Assembly (NCBI GenBank): GCA_035578905.1
Contig: JAQJVL010000571.1
Span: 62,001-126,000 of the forward strand
Source: Stictocephala bisonia
Taxonomy: Eukaryota > Arthropoda > Insecta > Hemiptera > Membracidae
Reading direction: 5' to 3'
DNA length: 64,000 nt
In this document: positions 1 through 14,325 of the stretch, piece by piece
Layout: every line of letters starts with the position of its first letter
Numbering within the stretch: position 1 is the stretch's first letter
Position numbers and translations under genes: made by a program
Notes under the pieces: generated by a model
Told to the model about the DNA's origin: nothing
Database searches by the model: none
The model's input: only the letters and a program-made list of their open reading frames with translations

Positions 1-1100
1 CAACCTACATGATCCAAACTAAACTGTAAGTTGTACTAATATTGCTGTTGAACCATAGGGATGTTACTGTAATAACAACCTACACGATCCAGACTAAACT
101 GTCTACGTTGTACTAATAGTGATGTTGTATCATAGGGATGTTACTGTAATAACAACCTACACGATCCAAACTAAACTGTCTAACTTGTACTAATAGTGCT
201 GTTGAACCATAGAGATGTTACTGTAATAACAACCTACACTATCCAAACTAAACTGAAAGTTGTACTAATAGTGCTGTTGAACCATAGAGATGTTACTGTA
301 ATAACAACCTACACGATCCAAACTAAACTGTCTAAGTTGTACTAACAGTGTTGTTGTACTATAGAGATGTTACTGTAATAACAACCTACACGATCCAGAC
401 TAAACTGTTTAATTTGTACTAACAGTGTTGTTGTACCATAGGGATGTTACTGTAATAACAACCTACACGATCCAAACTAAACTGTAAGTTGTACTAATAG
501 TGCTGTTGAACTATAGAGATGTTACTGTAATAACAACCTACACGATCCAAACTAAACTGTCTAAGTTGTACTAACAGTGTTGTTGTACCATAGGGATGTT
601 ACTGTAATAACAACCTACACGATCCAGACTAAACTGTCTAAGTTGTACTAACAGTGTTGTTGTACCATAGAGATGTTACTGTAATAACAACCTACATTAT
701 CCAAACTAAACTGTCTAAGTTGTACTAACAGTGTTGTTGTACCATAGGGATGTTACTGTAATAACAACCTACACGATCCAAACTAAACTGTCTAAGTTGT
801 ACTAACAGTGTTGTTGTACCATAGAGATGTTACTGTAATAACAACCTACACGATCCAGACTAAATTGTCTAAGTTGTACTAACAGTGTTGTTGTACCATA
901 GAGATGTTACTGTAATAACAACCTACACGATCCAAACTAAACTGTCTAAGTTGTACTAACAGTGTTGTTGAACCATAGAGATGTTACTGTAATAACAACC
1001 TACACGATCCAAACTAAACTGTCTAAGTTGTACTAACAGTGTTGTTGTACCAGAGGGATGTTACTCTAATAACAACCTACATGATCCAAACTTAAGTTGT
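1..1100. repeat. 77-bp tandem array (about 14 units, cut by window edge)
   Basis: A head-to-tail repeat fills the start of the window. The unit runs from caacctacacgatccaaac to ctgtaataa and is 77 bp; some units are 75 bp through loss of two bases after aaactgt. Unit starts are visible at 1, 76 and 153. Single-base variants (gatcc/tatcc, aacagtg/aatagtg, agagatg/agggatg) recur in several units, suggesting multi-unit copying. The array decays near 1,080-1,100. Its left end lies outside the window, so total length is unknown. No reading frame is maintained. Confidence 0.97.
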
Positions 1101-1582
1101 ATAAAGTTTGCGCCCCCTGAGGTCATTAAGTAGCACAACTCTATATTAATTTACTGTTTTATTGTCTATTTAGATTCTACATAGCGTAGCAACTCATGCA
1201 AAAATTATTTGGGTTGGAGAAAATAGCACTACAATTAATCCAGTAATTAAAACAAGAAATATGTTTAACTGCTGGAAACTTTATATAGATACATACTAGC
1301 GGCACAAATATATAATTTTGAACAATTAATTTAAAAGCCAAATGTAAGCCTCTAATTCCAAATCTAGAAACAAATCACCAACCAGCTTCTGCAAAAAACA
1401 TTTTATAAAAAGAAGCAGCTACTGTACTGTTTATGAAGATTCCAGCTCTTACCATTCAGATTAAATATATTAAAAATAATCAATGTTATTTACTGTACTT
1501 AAAATGTTCTTTAAAATGATATATTAAAATTTGACCTACTGACTGCCTACTCCCAAAATGAATATCCATATCCTACATTATA
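1101..1582. other. AT-rich spacer, no gene seen
   Basis: Unremarkable AT-rich sequence between the 77-bp array and the foldback element. A short GC-richer patch (gcgccccctgaggtc, about 1,110-1,125) is isolated. I see no coding, RNA or repeat structure. Confidence 0.6.
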
Positions 1583-2782
1583 CAGGGTTGGGCAAAAAAC
1601 TGGAATGTGCTTATTAATTTTAAAACCATTGAAAGAAATATGATGGAAATGTTAAATTATGTACATGTCCTTATACCAAACATTTAGACACATTTTACTT
1701 TCGCATAGTCAGGTGATGGCCCATGAAGGAAGTCTTAAACATTTTAAATGTAAGCCTACCTCGAGTTATACCTCATTTTAAAAGTATTTGTTTGTAAAAC
1801 ACAAGAGTCCCAACCTGAGGTGAAAAGGATGACCCAGTCAGGAAATACAGCCACTCAAAGAATTTAATATCAGGGTTGGGCATAAGTCTGGAATGTATTT
1901 ACTAATTTCAAAACTATTACAAGAAAAGTAACGAAACTTTGTAGTTGTGTACATGTCCATATACCAAACTCACGGACATATTTTACTTGTTTTTTGCATA
2001 TCCACGGAATGGCCCATGAAGGTAGTCTTAACAATTTTAAAAGTAAGCCTACTTTGAGCTATAACTCATTTTATAGGTCTTTTTTTGCAAAACACAAAAG
2101 TGCAAACTTGAGGTCAAAATAATGACCAAATGAGAAAATATATTCTCTCAAAGAATTTAATGTCATATTACTAACACTGCTGAAGACAAAGGCAAGCTAG
2201 TTATTATCTATTGCTGAGTTGAGCTGTAAATTTATTTAACTGAATATGAGAAATTAAATTTCACAAAAATAAGTAAAAACTTATTTTAATAATATTCTTG
2301 AACTATTTTTAAGTAAACCTACAGTCAAAAGTGTTTTTAATAATTTTTTCTTATTTTATCTTAGTTAAATAGCATCTATATTTTTATAACGCATTTGTTT
2401 GTTACGATTGTTAACAATCAACAACATAATCAGCAACAGGAACCTGAAACTGTTAAATAAACCGTATAACTGAGAAGAATTAGTAATATTACGTTACATT
2501 CTTTGAATCGCTGTATTTTGTGAATGGATCATCCGTTTGATCTCAGGTTTGCACTTTTGTATTGTACAAACAATGACCTTTAAATGAAGCATAACTCAAG
2601 GTAGGCTTACATTTAACATTTTTAAGGCTTCCTTCATGGGACACCACCTGGCAATCTGAAAAACAAGTAATATATGTCTAAATGTTTGGTATGGGGACAT
2701 GTACATAACTAAAAAGTTTCATTACATTTACTTAAATGGTTTTGAAATTAATAAATATATCCCAGACTTTTGCCCAACCATG
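1583..2782. mobile_element. Non-autonomous Tc1/mariner-like foldback element with duplicated left end
   Basis: The left end begins TA|cagggttgggcaaaaaactgg at 1,583. The right end, read in reverse complement, begins TA|catggttgggcaaaagtctgg at 2,782. Both are flanked by TA, the Tc1/mariner target. Left and right ends stay similar inward for about 260 bp (shared blocks include ggcccatgaagg and gtaagcctac), so the element can fold into a long hairpin. A second direct copy of the left arm begins at 1,871 and runs to about 2,140. No transposase frame is present. Membership of Tc1/mariner is inferred from the TA flanks and TIR style only. Confidence 0.75.
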
Positions 2783-3017
2783 TATATCACAAAACAACAG
2801 GCTCAATAAAATATGATTGAGTTGTTATTACATACAAATCAATGTAAGTATGAACAGTGAGTAAGAAAGTAGAACATTAGTAATACTGTTAACAGTTCAA
2901 TGAAAAGTTGAAGACTATATAAGTTTTTTATTATAGTGACTAAATAATGTTAATAACGGAAGCCATTCAAATACCTAAGGCCTAGGCGTTATTTTATCAA
3001 TAGCTAGTATAATATAC

Positions 3018-3085
<68 letters not shown>

Positions 3086-4535
3086 TAAGTCGTCTTTACT
3101 ATAATATTTAGTTATATTATACAATGTTTTAAGATATTAAAATATATTACATTTCTGATTACGAACATTGTTTTTGAATCAAGATTACAACAAGTAGGTG
3201 TGTTTTGTTTTAAATTTAACATTTGTTCTTACTTATTTAATCCATTGGCCATTTGTACACTAGTAAGGTATTGGCCTCACCAAGATTCGCCGTCCATCTC
3301 TCCTAATATGGTGACTCTTCTATCATCTTTCTTCTCACATAAAATAGCTACTTACAATTAATTTTTGTTTTTCCATTAGACAAATATTGTCTTGGTAAGA
3401 CATTCCATGCACTTTGAAATAACATTAAACAAGACAAATTTAACTAAGAAGTAGTCATTTTAGTTTATTGGAAATACAAGTATGTTATTTTTCAAATAAT
3501 GATACAGTAGCTTAATTAAAAAACCACATTGTTAATATGTTATTTCCAACGAGAAATATAAGACAGTAAAAGTTATTTATTATTAACAATATATAAATGA
3601 TCTAAACATAAAAGTTAAGTTATTCTCGAACAAAAATAAAAGAACAAAAGAGTCTCTCATATCCACATATTAGCGGGAAAAATATTATTCACACATTATT
3701 TTGTTTCAGTAACAAGAACTCGTTGTATACATATAGAAACGTAGACTAACTCTATTTAACTTCTTGAAGCCAACCCAAGTTTTTTTTTAATAATCCATTA
3801 TAAACTATTTTATTGCAATGTTAAGTATTTGGAGCTCACATAATAATGCAATTTAGTAAAATTCATCAAAAGCAAAAATAAAGGTATTTGCCTTGCATTT
3901 TATATCAAGGGTTGGAAATGTAAATATGCAACTAATAATCACCCATATCAATTCTCCCTTTTATGAAGATTTATGAAGATAGTAAAGAGCTATTCCCAAT
4001 GAAGATGATAAGTTTGTTAGCTTCATAGTTTACTTATTTTCAATTTAGCTTGCAGTATGAGGCAAACTTATTTAAGATTTACTAAGAAAATTTCATTATT
4101 AGCGCAGGACAATATTAGTGTGAAACTGTCATGAATTTATTATTTTAATTAGCATGATTTTAATTGTGTAGCTTGATGTTTCAAAATCACTAATCTCATT
4201 CAATGTGTAGCCTTGTTGTAGAATGAGGTCCTAGAAGCATATGAATATCAAAGATTGTCCTTAAGGATTGTTCGATCTTCCATTAAGAATAGCAGTTTCC
4301 AGATGATTGATAACCAAACCCGTATCCTCTCTTGGAAACAATTTGTCAACTCAGCGTTGTTTGGTAGATTCAATCAATTTTGTAAAATTCTAGGATATAT
4401 TTTGAATGAAAAAGATGGTAATAACGTCTAATATACACCCTCTGTGCCAGGAATAAAGCTGAAATTTTTGTTTATTTTTAAGAAAAGCTCTAAATATTTT
4501 GTTAAGAAGAAATAAAACTAATAACTTTCCTTTCC
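2783..4535. other. AT-rich spacer, no gene seen
   Basis: No open frame of note and no recognised RNA gene. It contains the (TA)n tract listed separately. A tandem ttatgaagat duplication near 3,961-3,980 is the only other local structure I noticed. Confidence 0.55.
3021..3081. repeat. (TA)n microsatellite
   Basis: Uninterrupted alternating T and A for about 60 bp. Confidence 0.98.
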
Positions 4536-5438
4536 AAAGTAGTGACAGTGACTGTTATCGCATTAAAGTAATGACAGTGACTGTTATCGCATTAAAGTAG
4601 TGACAGTGACTGTTATCGCAATAAAGTAGTGACAGTGACTGATATCGCATTAAAGTAGTGACAGTGACTGTTATCGCATTAAATTAGTGACAGTGACTGT
4701 TATCGCATTAAAGTAATAGCAGTGACTGTTATCGCATTAAAGTAGTGACAGTGACTGTTATCGCATTAAAGTAATGGCAGTGACTGTTATCGCATTAAAT
4801 TAGTGACAGTGACTGTTATCGCATTAAAGTAATGGCAGTGACTGTTATCGCATTAAAGTAGTGACAGTGACTGTTATCGCATTAAAGTAATGGCAGTGAC
4901 TGTTATCGCATTAAAGTAATGACAGTGACTGTAATCGCATTAAAGTATTGACAGTGACTGTTAACGCATTAAAGTAATGACAGTGACTGTAATCGCATTA
5001 AAGTAGTGACAGTGACTGTTATCGCATTAAAGTAGTGACAGTGACTGTTATCGCATTAAAGTAGTGACAGTGACTGTTATCGCAATAAAGTATTGACAGT
5101 GACTGTTATCGCATTAAAGTAGTGACAGTGACTGTTATCGCATTAAAGTAGTGACAGTGACTGTTATCGCATTAAAGTAGTGACAGTGACTGTTATTGCA
5201 TTAAAGTAGTGACAGTGACTGTTATTGCATTAAAGTAGTGACAGTGACTGTTATCGCATTAAAGTAGTGACAGTGACTGTTATCGCATTAAAGTAGTGAC
5301 AGTGACTGTTATCGCATTAAAGTAGTGACAGTGACTGTTATCGCATTAAAGTAGTGACAGTGACTGTTATCGCATTAAAGTAGTGACAGTGACTGTTATC
5401 GCATTAAAGTAGTGACAGTGACTGTTATCGCATTAAAG
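4536..5438. repeat. 29-bp tandem array (about 31 units)
   Basis: The unit reads gtgacagtgactgttatcgc followed by attaaagta, 29 bp. About 31 copies run without interruption. Variants such as gtaatggcag (gcag for acag), tgtaatcgc and ttattgcat occur in several non-adjacent units. The last ten or so units are almost identical, pointing to recent expansion at the right end. The period is not a multiple of three, so no long frame is open. Confidence 0.97.
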
Positions 5439-8400
5439 ATACAGTTTTGTAAGGGATTAGTTTTACAAAGTGTTTCAAATAAATTACTTACAGATATATT
5501 TGTGATATTTTCAACGAATAATTTTATACTTGTATAAATCAATTATAATAGCGTCTACAAAAATAATTTTTGTCAAGTAAACAGCCCTTAAGGAAGTTTA
5601 AGTAACACATATTAGCCTTCTTCATTTAAATTGTGGTGGCAGTGTATATATTATATTTTTTTCAGTATCAAAAAGATTAGGGCGTGAACGTGCGCAATCA
5701 TTTTACTAGGTACAGGAACAAGTCAATTTTAAGCACTCAGCACAGAAACTCTAAAGAATCTCGTTACAGATAGAGTTAGAACGCTCAATTAGGAATTAAT
5801 GATTGGAATAAACCCAAGAAACTAATTCAATTTGTATGGCAAGTGAAACGCCACAGTAAAAGTTGTCTTTTCCAATTGTTGAGTTCCTTATTTCTTATTC
5901 TATTCAACAGATTTACTTTCTTATTTTCCAAACAGTTTCTTTTACTGTCATAAAGTTGAAGTGTCATCAAACGATCGGACAAGCGTTTATTAAAAAAAGC
6001 ATGATTTTGATATTTATAATTTTCTCTAAATACACGTGATATGAAAATAAATGATTCTATATTATTAATTTTCAGTCAGAGTAGAATAAATCAGGATATT
6101 TATTATAGGATAAAGAGTACTAAGGAAAGGTAAACCTAAAAATAAATGACTGAAGCAGTAAAATTCATTCATTAACGATTGTAAAAAATAGATATAGTGA
6201 TCTGTATATAAATGTAAAACATATTTTATACAGTTATGGTTTGTTTGTATACTTTCATGTAAAAACAAGAAAATAAACTATATTTCTTCATATTCTTAAC
6301 ATAACACGTTTTGTTTTTTGTTTCTTTTAAACAAAATAATTAAATAAAAATATATGTTTAAATTAATTTTACTTTGGTTATTTTAATTAATAGGTTACGT
6401 TCAAGGTACATAACTTATTAATTCAAATACCAATTCCAGAAGGCTAATCATGAATAAATTTGGTTATTTTCTCAATTATTAGATTATAACAATACCTCGT
6501 ATTTGTAGTAATTACTGCTTTATTAAAACTTATATACACTTATGATGAAGTATTTAATTCAAATAAAAATTCTTAAACAAATCAATCGTGCTGGAGAAAA
6601 TCAGCTGTTCGTATCATCTCACCCTGGCCGTCTAACTAATGACTGACAATAATAGAGAGAAGGGAATAAACAACATTTCTTTTTCGATAGCTACAAGCAA
6701 CCGCACTTTACCAACGTGTCATCTAATAATGGTCAACATTTTTATCACCACTTACCAATGATATACGACTATTATTTTGTATCAGGAATTGTCATTATAA
6801 CTAAGTGCCTAAAAGGAAATAATGTGGTTAAAAGTATGAACAACATTTGCACAAATAATCATGAATTGAACGTGATAATACATCAAATTCATTCATATTT
6901 ATACTTGCAAATCAGTTATTTACTTTAAAAATGTGTATTGATTTGAGTTAGTTAGAACATATTTTTTTCGGTGTGGTAGGTAAGTGATTAAGGCTTCGGA
7001 CTGGTTTTGACAAAGTTAAAATATTATTGTTATTTTTTTCCTGCCTTAACATTTTTACTTAAATATATTGGGTCCACCTTATTTAAGTAAAAATTAAAAC
7101 TAAAACATTTTAATACGTTGTTAAAAAATGAACAGATAAACCTAAAACTTCAATAGTTCACAAAAAAACTACTGAAAAATTTACGCTGGCTGGTTAGAAA
7201 AAATGCTAAACTGTTTAATAAATCCAAGTTTCAAAAATATAAAAGTCGATTATATGTTTAAATTACAAGTTTGTGAGGAATAAACAATAGAACAATTAGT
7301 AACGTATGATGTTTTATAGTTTATTGAAAGTCGACACTATTTTATTGCCCAAAGTTCAAGATACAAAATTGATATTCAGTATTTGTTGCTAATTAAAAGA
7401 TTACAATGATAAATTTACGGAAATAATTCGTAAACCATTGTTTTAAATGTTACCCATAGCTAAAAAAATGTTTATTTCTTATTTTAATACTAAATTTTAA
7501 ACTACAAGTAAATGTAAATATTTACTAACCTGAACATATGCATTATTAATGTATAAAATATTATAAGGTATTTCATTGAAAATATTTAGTTTTACGTATT
7601 ATGAACGTAAAGTTGATTTTGTTTCATTAATACAAAAACATATTGGTATTTTCTATCACTATCAACACTTAAATGTTAAATCCAAAATAAAAAGTGACAT
7701 TAAAAAACTAAATCGTTCAATAAATTCTTAAATAATGCTTGAATAATAAATAATTGTTAAACACAGATATGTAGATTGGATTGAACGTTTACCTAGATTA
7801 CCAGAAGTTGCTCTAAATGTAAGTAAATTACATAAGAGGACTGTGAAATATATTCTGAAGGTTAATATAGGAAAATAAGGGCAGATAGAAGATGTTTAGT
7901 AAACACTAAATAGCATTACTTTAATAAAAGTGTTTCATACAAATTTTAAGCTTCCATATCCAACACATTGAAAAAGATGTTATATCCTTGTAACTAAATA
8001 TATGTACTGTGATTTATCCATATTGACGATACATGTGTAGTGTTTTGTGCAGTATGAAAGATAAATTGTTTTTAAAACTTGAAGCATTAAAGCCCAAGAC
8101 TTAACTGTTAAGAAGTTATTTAACCTTTTCTAATTTATTTAAAAGTATTTTTAATTTAAATGATTTTTCTTCTATATGCTATGGTAAGGCAACAATAATC
8201 CAATGTACGTACGTATATGAGGTTATTTTAGTATGACAAGAATCCATATTATAGACCACAACGGGAGAGATACGCAATTACCTCAGATGAAATATTCAAC
8301 GACCGCTGACACAATAGGTGGTTGTATTAAGGATGCTTTGTTAGGACAAAGGAGGAATGTTTAGTTGGAGTATATAAATAATATATATGTAAAATTTAAA

Positions 8401-8706
8401 TACATAATTTTTATTTCATTATATATATAATTTTTTATTTACATATATAATTAAATAAAAATTCCTTCAAGACAAAATAAAGAATTAAAAAAAAAAATTA
8501 AATTTTACGACTAACTGTAGAGACTTTGAATGTACTTACGAATACATATTAATAAATACTTCTAAGAGATTGATGCTTTAAAATGTATGACAAATTTGAA
8601 AATAAAACAAAATTTATGGTAATCGATTTTAGAAGTGCATCCTGTGCTTTTTGGTGAATCTCTCTGGCCTAAGGAATAAAATATGGTTAAGTTATATTAG
8701 CAAGTG

Positions 8707-8772
<66 letters not shown>

Positions 8773-10502
8773 TATATTACTACTCATCCTAATAAAGTAT
8801 TGTTATGTCATTCCGTTAGTTCGTATTCGCACAAACACTTAATTTGCCAATTACGAAACTATTTTCTTTAAATGTGTTTCACAGACCTTTTTATACAAAT
8901 AGTGTGTCTTGAGTAACATTCTACGACAAGGAAATAACAATATAAAACTTTGTAGCAAACTTGCGCACTACTTAAACATTAGTTATAGTTAACTGTCTAA
9001 AGGTGTTGTAATATTGTTAGTAATGGAGTAACTCTAAATTTCAAAGTTACGTATAATTTTGGTGATTGTTATCATAAATATACGATTACCATTCTTGTTT
9101 ACTGCTGGGCTGCTGTATAGTGACTGACGCTTCTAACATTACCTGACTTGAATACATGATTTGCTCAAAGTATTATAATATTTTTAGTCTTGGATCCAAA
9201 TTTCTGTAACTAAATATTAATTTTGTATATTTTTACTTCACCAAAATCGTATTTCAACTCAACACTAGATGGGGCTTTTTACTAATATTATCTAGTTGCT
9301 TACAAATAGTTAAACATATGTATGAACACTTTTTGAAACTTATGTTCGAACTTTAACCACATTGTTAATTAGTGCACCTAATAGACCTTTAAAAAAATAC
9401 TGATGTATCTAAATACAAAATTATCAAAACATATGTTTTAATTAAGTTTATATTTTATATATATATAAAACCCTTTGTTCATAGTATGCCCTGTTTTGAA
9501 AAGTACAAGATAGTTTAACATGTAGTTAGAAGGTAATAGTGAGATAGAAAATTAGTTTGTTAAATGTATGTTTTCGTCAAACAAAATTTGAATGAATATA
9601 AATAGTTCTAAATTTGCATAAATTATTGGACACCTTTATAAAAACAAGGCCGGCTATTTAAAATTACTTGGTTTTATTCATATTTTTCCACTGCTTTGAT
9701 TCTGTAAATTGGAATATGATAAATGTACAAAATCATCCAAACAAGTTGTTCATATATCACTGTCACTGCCACAGCTTCAATCAGTGATCTAGTTACACTT
9801 TGTACATTTGTGATTTAAAGTGAAGTAGAGCTACATGAATATCAAAATAATTCCTTCATATATACGCTAATATGTATTATAAAATATCAATAATTTTGAC
9901 TCTATTTGAACTTCATTGTTTTTGTATGTAGGAAGTTCTGAACAACTATTCCAAAAATTGGTTTTAGATATACATTTGTGTACTTTAACAGAAAAAAATC
10001 AAATTGAATTATGTCCTAACGGGTTAAGTTTTTTTAATTAAATTTTTTTTCAAAATAATGTATATATTTAGAACCCGTCATGGTTCTTGAGGATTACATA
10101 CTTTATGAAAGCTATGAAATTTGAGGGTTACATTACCACAAGAAATAAGTTTTCTGAAATGAAATACAAGAGTTATTTGTTGTGAAACAATGAAAGTTCG
10201 CTTATTTTACACGTAAAACCTCTGACATTTGTATTTTAGCTTAAAAGCACGTAAATAATGTTCTTACGAAAATTGTTATGTAAGTTCAATAAATTGATCT
10301 CATTAAATACGAAAAAACACAACTAATTATGCTATCAGATATAAAATCATATTTATATAATTTCTCAATTGTAAGGGAAGTTTTCAATAAGTTTTTACTT
10401 TGAACAGTGATTTTATGTGAAAGAGATAAATTATCAGCTGTTGGACAATTATTACAGTTTATTAGTTATCAACAGAGTTCCATGTATTCTGTCTTGTATC
10501 AG
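5439..10502. other. 5-kb AT-rich stretch, no gene seen
   Basis: Long AT-rich sequence with many stops in all frames. The few frames of 60-70 codons (for example 6,065-6,268 minus and 6,716-6,928 plus) have compositions expected of random AT-rich DNA and no recognisable motif. A (TA)n tract at 8,711 is listed separately. Confidence 0.55.
8711..8778. repeat. (TA)n microsatellite with one interruption
   Basis: Alternating T and A for about 68 bp, broken once by tatgtata near 8,752. Confidence 0.98.
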
Positions 10503-12251
10503 TTTTTTTTTTTTTTTTTTTTTTTAGACGGGAGCATTTCACATTAAAATTCCGTTAATTTACGTATTATTATACAGCTAAATAATTTTTTTAACATTTT
10601 ATATTTATGTTTTTATTAATAATAGCTGTTAACAATTTTATTAATAAAAAAGTTTTAACAAAACATTGGTTTAACCAATTGTAATATGTTTACGAAGAAT
10701 TGTAAGAGACAGAACATTGATATATTACACAACGATAAAACTCCTTATCCATTTTCTTTATCAGGTTAATTATTGGAGGCTTCTTCTTCCTTCGATTTTG
10801 GCCTACTATGGACCACGTGAAATAACTTCTCATGTTTGATTTTCTCTCTTCTTTCTTTCCTTCCAGTACTCTTTCATTCTTTCTCCATGCTGTTTCTTTC
10901 TCTCTTCCGTCCATTTTGCTCCTGTTTTCTTTTTTGCCTTTTCTTGAAAACCCTGGAATCCTCTGATCTTCTTTCTGAATTCTTCTCTTCTCTCCACCTC
11001 TTCTCCATCTATTTCCATTTCTTCCATGTCTTTCCTGACCTCCTTGATCCATGTCATCTGTGTTTTGGGGTTTCTATCGAAGTAGTTGAATATTTTCTTC
11101 GTCAATCTTCCTTCGTCCATTCTTTTAATATGTCTGTAGAAGGTTACTCTTCTTCTTCTTATTGTGTCTGTTATTTTTTCTGTTTTTTTTTTGTAGATCT
11201 CTTTGTTGCTTCTCAGTTTCCATTTTTCATCTTCATATTTTGGTCCCAGGATTTTCCGTATAATTTTCTCTCCTTTTTTTCTATCTCTTCCATTTGTCTG
11301 GCTGTGTTTAGCGTAAGGCATTCTGAGGCATAGAGGCCTTCTGTTTTAATAACTGTATTGTAGTGTCTTAATTTTGCGTTAATGGATATGGAATTTTTAT
11401 TATATATATTTTTTGTCAATTGGAATGCCAGTTCAATTTTTCTTGCTCTTGCACTGACTGCTTCTTTGTCCAGGGCATTTGGTTGGATTAATTCTCCCAG
11501 GTATTTGAACTTGTTGACCCTCTTGATTTTACCATATTTTGTAGTGATCTGTCTTGGTGCATCTTTTCTGTTTGTCAAATATTCTGTCTTTTCATATGAT
11601 ATTTGTAATCCAGCCTTCTCTGCTGTCTCTTTCAGTATATTGATTTGTCTTCTAGCGTCTTCCATGTTTTCTGCTAGCACGGCCAGGTCGTCCGCAAAAG
11701 CTAGACAGTCAATTTCAAGGTTATCCTTATTTCTTCCTATTTTTAATTTGGGAATTCCTTCCTCCTCCATTCTCTTTCTCTATTCTCTCATTACCTTTTC
11801 CAGTACACAGTTGAAGAGTAGTGGGGAGAGCCCATCTCCCTGTCTCACTCCTGTTTTGATCTCAAAAGGTTCTGAGATCTCTCCCATAAATTTTACCTTT
11901 GACTTTGTGTTTGTTAGGGTTTTTCTTGTGATTGCGATTGATTTGTCATCGGCTCCGAATTCTTCCAGGATGTTGAATAGTGTCTCTCTATCTATAGAGT
12001 CGTATGCTTTTTTGAAGTCCACGAATGTCACGTGTATGTCTTTGGCCCTTAGTCTCCTGTACCTTATTAAGAGTTTCAGGTTTAGTATCTGTTCGGCACA
12101 TGATCTTCCTTTCCTGAATCCTCCCTAGTAGTCACCTAATTGTGGGTCCAGTTGGACCTCCAATCTGTTTTGTAATGCTTTGGATAGGATCTTGTATGTT
12201 ACTGATAGTAGTGAAATGTCTATCACTCCATCAAATTGGAGGCTATTTAAA
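10503..12251 (-). mobile_element. 5'-truncated non-LTR retrotransposon (LINE)
   Basis: The minus strand from about 12,251 to 10,690 encodes the middle and C-terminal part of a LINE reverse transcriptase protein. A run of 23 T at 10,503-10,525 on the plus strand lies 3' of the coding part and would be the poly-A tail; about 160 bp of AT-rich 3' sequence separates them. The 5' part, including any endonuclease domain and the RT N-terminus, is absent, as is usual for truncated LINE insertions. The C-terminal RRRR...FYRHIKRM stretch is typical of many arthropod LINE copies. The clade cannot be settled by eye. It is dead: see the RT pseudogene. Confidence 0.85.
10830..12251 (-). pseudogene. LINE reverse transcriptase, broken by two stops and a frameshift
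   Basis: This would copy LINE RNA into DNA at the target site. Read on the minus strand, the finger region ISLLSVTYKILSKALQNRL is followed by GGFRKGRS. Motif A is FVDFKKAYD (about 12,025-11,999), with the first catalytic Asp. Motif B is RQGDGLSP (11,845-11,822). Motif C is FADD (11,698-11,687), with both catalytic Asp. YLGELI follows. Breaks: a TAG at about 12,124-12,126 just before GGFRKG; a TAG at 11,780-11,782 after motif B; and a frame change near 11,261-11,267, beside A/T runs. The C-terminal part then continues in another frame to 10,830, containing ILGPKYEDEKW and a Lys/Arg/Glu-rich tail. A further overlapping frame to 10,690 may hold the true tail. No start codon survives. Confidence 0.9.
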
Positions 12252-12784
<533 letters not shown>

Positions 12785-12829
12785 GCCCATCTCTTTCTCA
12801 AAAGAATTAAAAAATATACACTTGTAAAG

Positions 12830-14325
12830 AAAAGTGTTAGTGAAGTTTTCTTTATCGTACGACTACAAGATGATGCATAATAAAGAGTTTAGTGCCCCTC
12901 TACACATAATGATGACAAGGGCAATCATTTCTAGAATAAACTTTGGTCACATCATTAAAGTGTTGAGCTTTTACGTATTTTACGTATCTGCTGAGGTAAT
13001 TATAATAATGGAGACGAAACTGAAGTTAGAGGTTATATTATTAAAATGAAAAATAATCATAAAATGTCATTAAGGGGATAAACAATCACTCTGTAATAAT
13101 TACTGATGAGAATTATTGGATAGCTAATTGATATTGGGAACAGAGATTGTGCAGATGAAACAGTTCCCGCTACAATTGGATTAACTACCTTCAGAATTGC
13201 TTCTGTACAATGCACCTGCATGCAGTAGTACACAGGTATTATTACTACAGAGTTTGTATGCTGTAAATGCAAATAATAAGGATTAACTTAAGACACAATT
13301 TATTTTAAACCCGTATAAACATGTATCAGTGCTTATATTTATAACAATGTGTACAGTTGTAAACATACAAATAGTATGAAGTTTTGAATGTATGTAATTA
13401 CATACGTATGTACAATATCATAGATATGTAGTGAATTTGTATCTTACTACTTGTAGTATATCTATAGGTTATTTTATGTATGCTTAGAGGTTTTCGGAAA
13501 TTTGTCTAAAGTATTGTCAAAAAAGATAACTTCACATATACAGATAATTGACGACATACTGTTTTTTTTTTTTTTTTTAATTAATCACCTTATTTTTCAC
13601 TATGACTTAAATTTGACACAGTATTTGGTAATTGAATATAAACTATACCAAATATAGTAAATTATGTATAATTAAAGGAATATTTACTCATTATTATTAC
13701 CTAATTATAATGAGTAATGAGTATAATGAGCAACCCACAAGTAGTTTTTATACATGTATTTTAAACACGACTCAAAATAAAAACCAAAAAGGTATCTAAA
13801 TAAAGTCTTAAATAGATAGCACAAGCTAATGGAATTAAAACTACTTATTTATTTTTGATTTGTAATAATGCGTAGTTCTATTTAAGAAGACATTTTTCTT
13901 TTTTATAAACCTTCATAGGATACCGGTACGCAATATAATTTTCCATTTTTACAAATTGTCTTAAATGGAAAGGAAAGGTCGTAACACTATTTATTATTGT
14001 ACACATAACAAACTATAGCCATAAGAGCAAGGTTTTACAATGATATACTGTAACCAACTTAACTTGTCATTGCCTAAACTGTTTTCGTTGGGCGAGTAAC
14101 TGATGGCTTACCATCAGACTTCCGCCGCCCATCCATCCAGGCTGTGGATATATCGACGCCATACATCAGCAAAGTTTCTTGTTGTGTTATCAGGAAAAGG
14201 GTGATTATTTCGTTAACAACTTTACTCAATGTCTTTTATTGACCCTCATTTGGCACTCATTTATTTCATAAATTTATTTCCACTAATTTTATAGAAGTTT
14301 TTCTACCACTTTACGTAAAATTGGT
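12830..14325 (+). repeat. 1.5-kb dispersed repeat, copy A (inverted partner at 49.9-51.4 kb)
   Basis: This segment matches the reverse complement of 49,896-51,390 in order. The first 450 bp (gtgaagttttctttatcgta onward) is closely similar. A middle part shares blocks such as cccacaagtagtttttata. The last 350 bp (gcaaggttttacaatgatat, atggcttaccatcagacttc, aagggtgattatttcgttaa) is again close. A frame of about 70 codons is open in both copies, but differences fall on first and second codon positions as often as third, so it does not look protein-coding. The family is not identified; a large non-autonomous element or an inverted segmental duplication both fit. Confidence 0.8.

Noticed and set aside
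4536..5438. 29-bp repeats as a CRISPR array
   Set aside because: Units are contiguous with no unique spacers, the sequence is eukaryotic in character, and there are no cas genes.
10836..12128. Plus-strand frames of 165 and 248 codons opposite the LINE
   Set aside because: They are antisense shadows of the reverse-transcriptase coding region; the minus strand carries the RT motifs.
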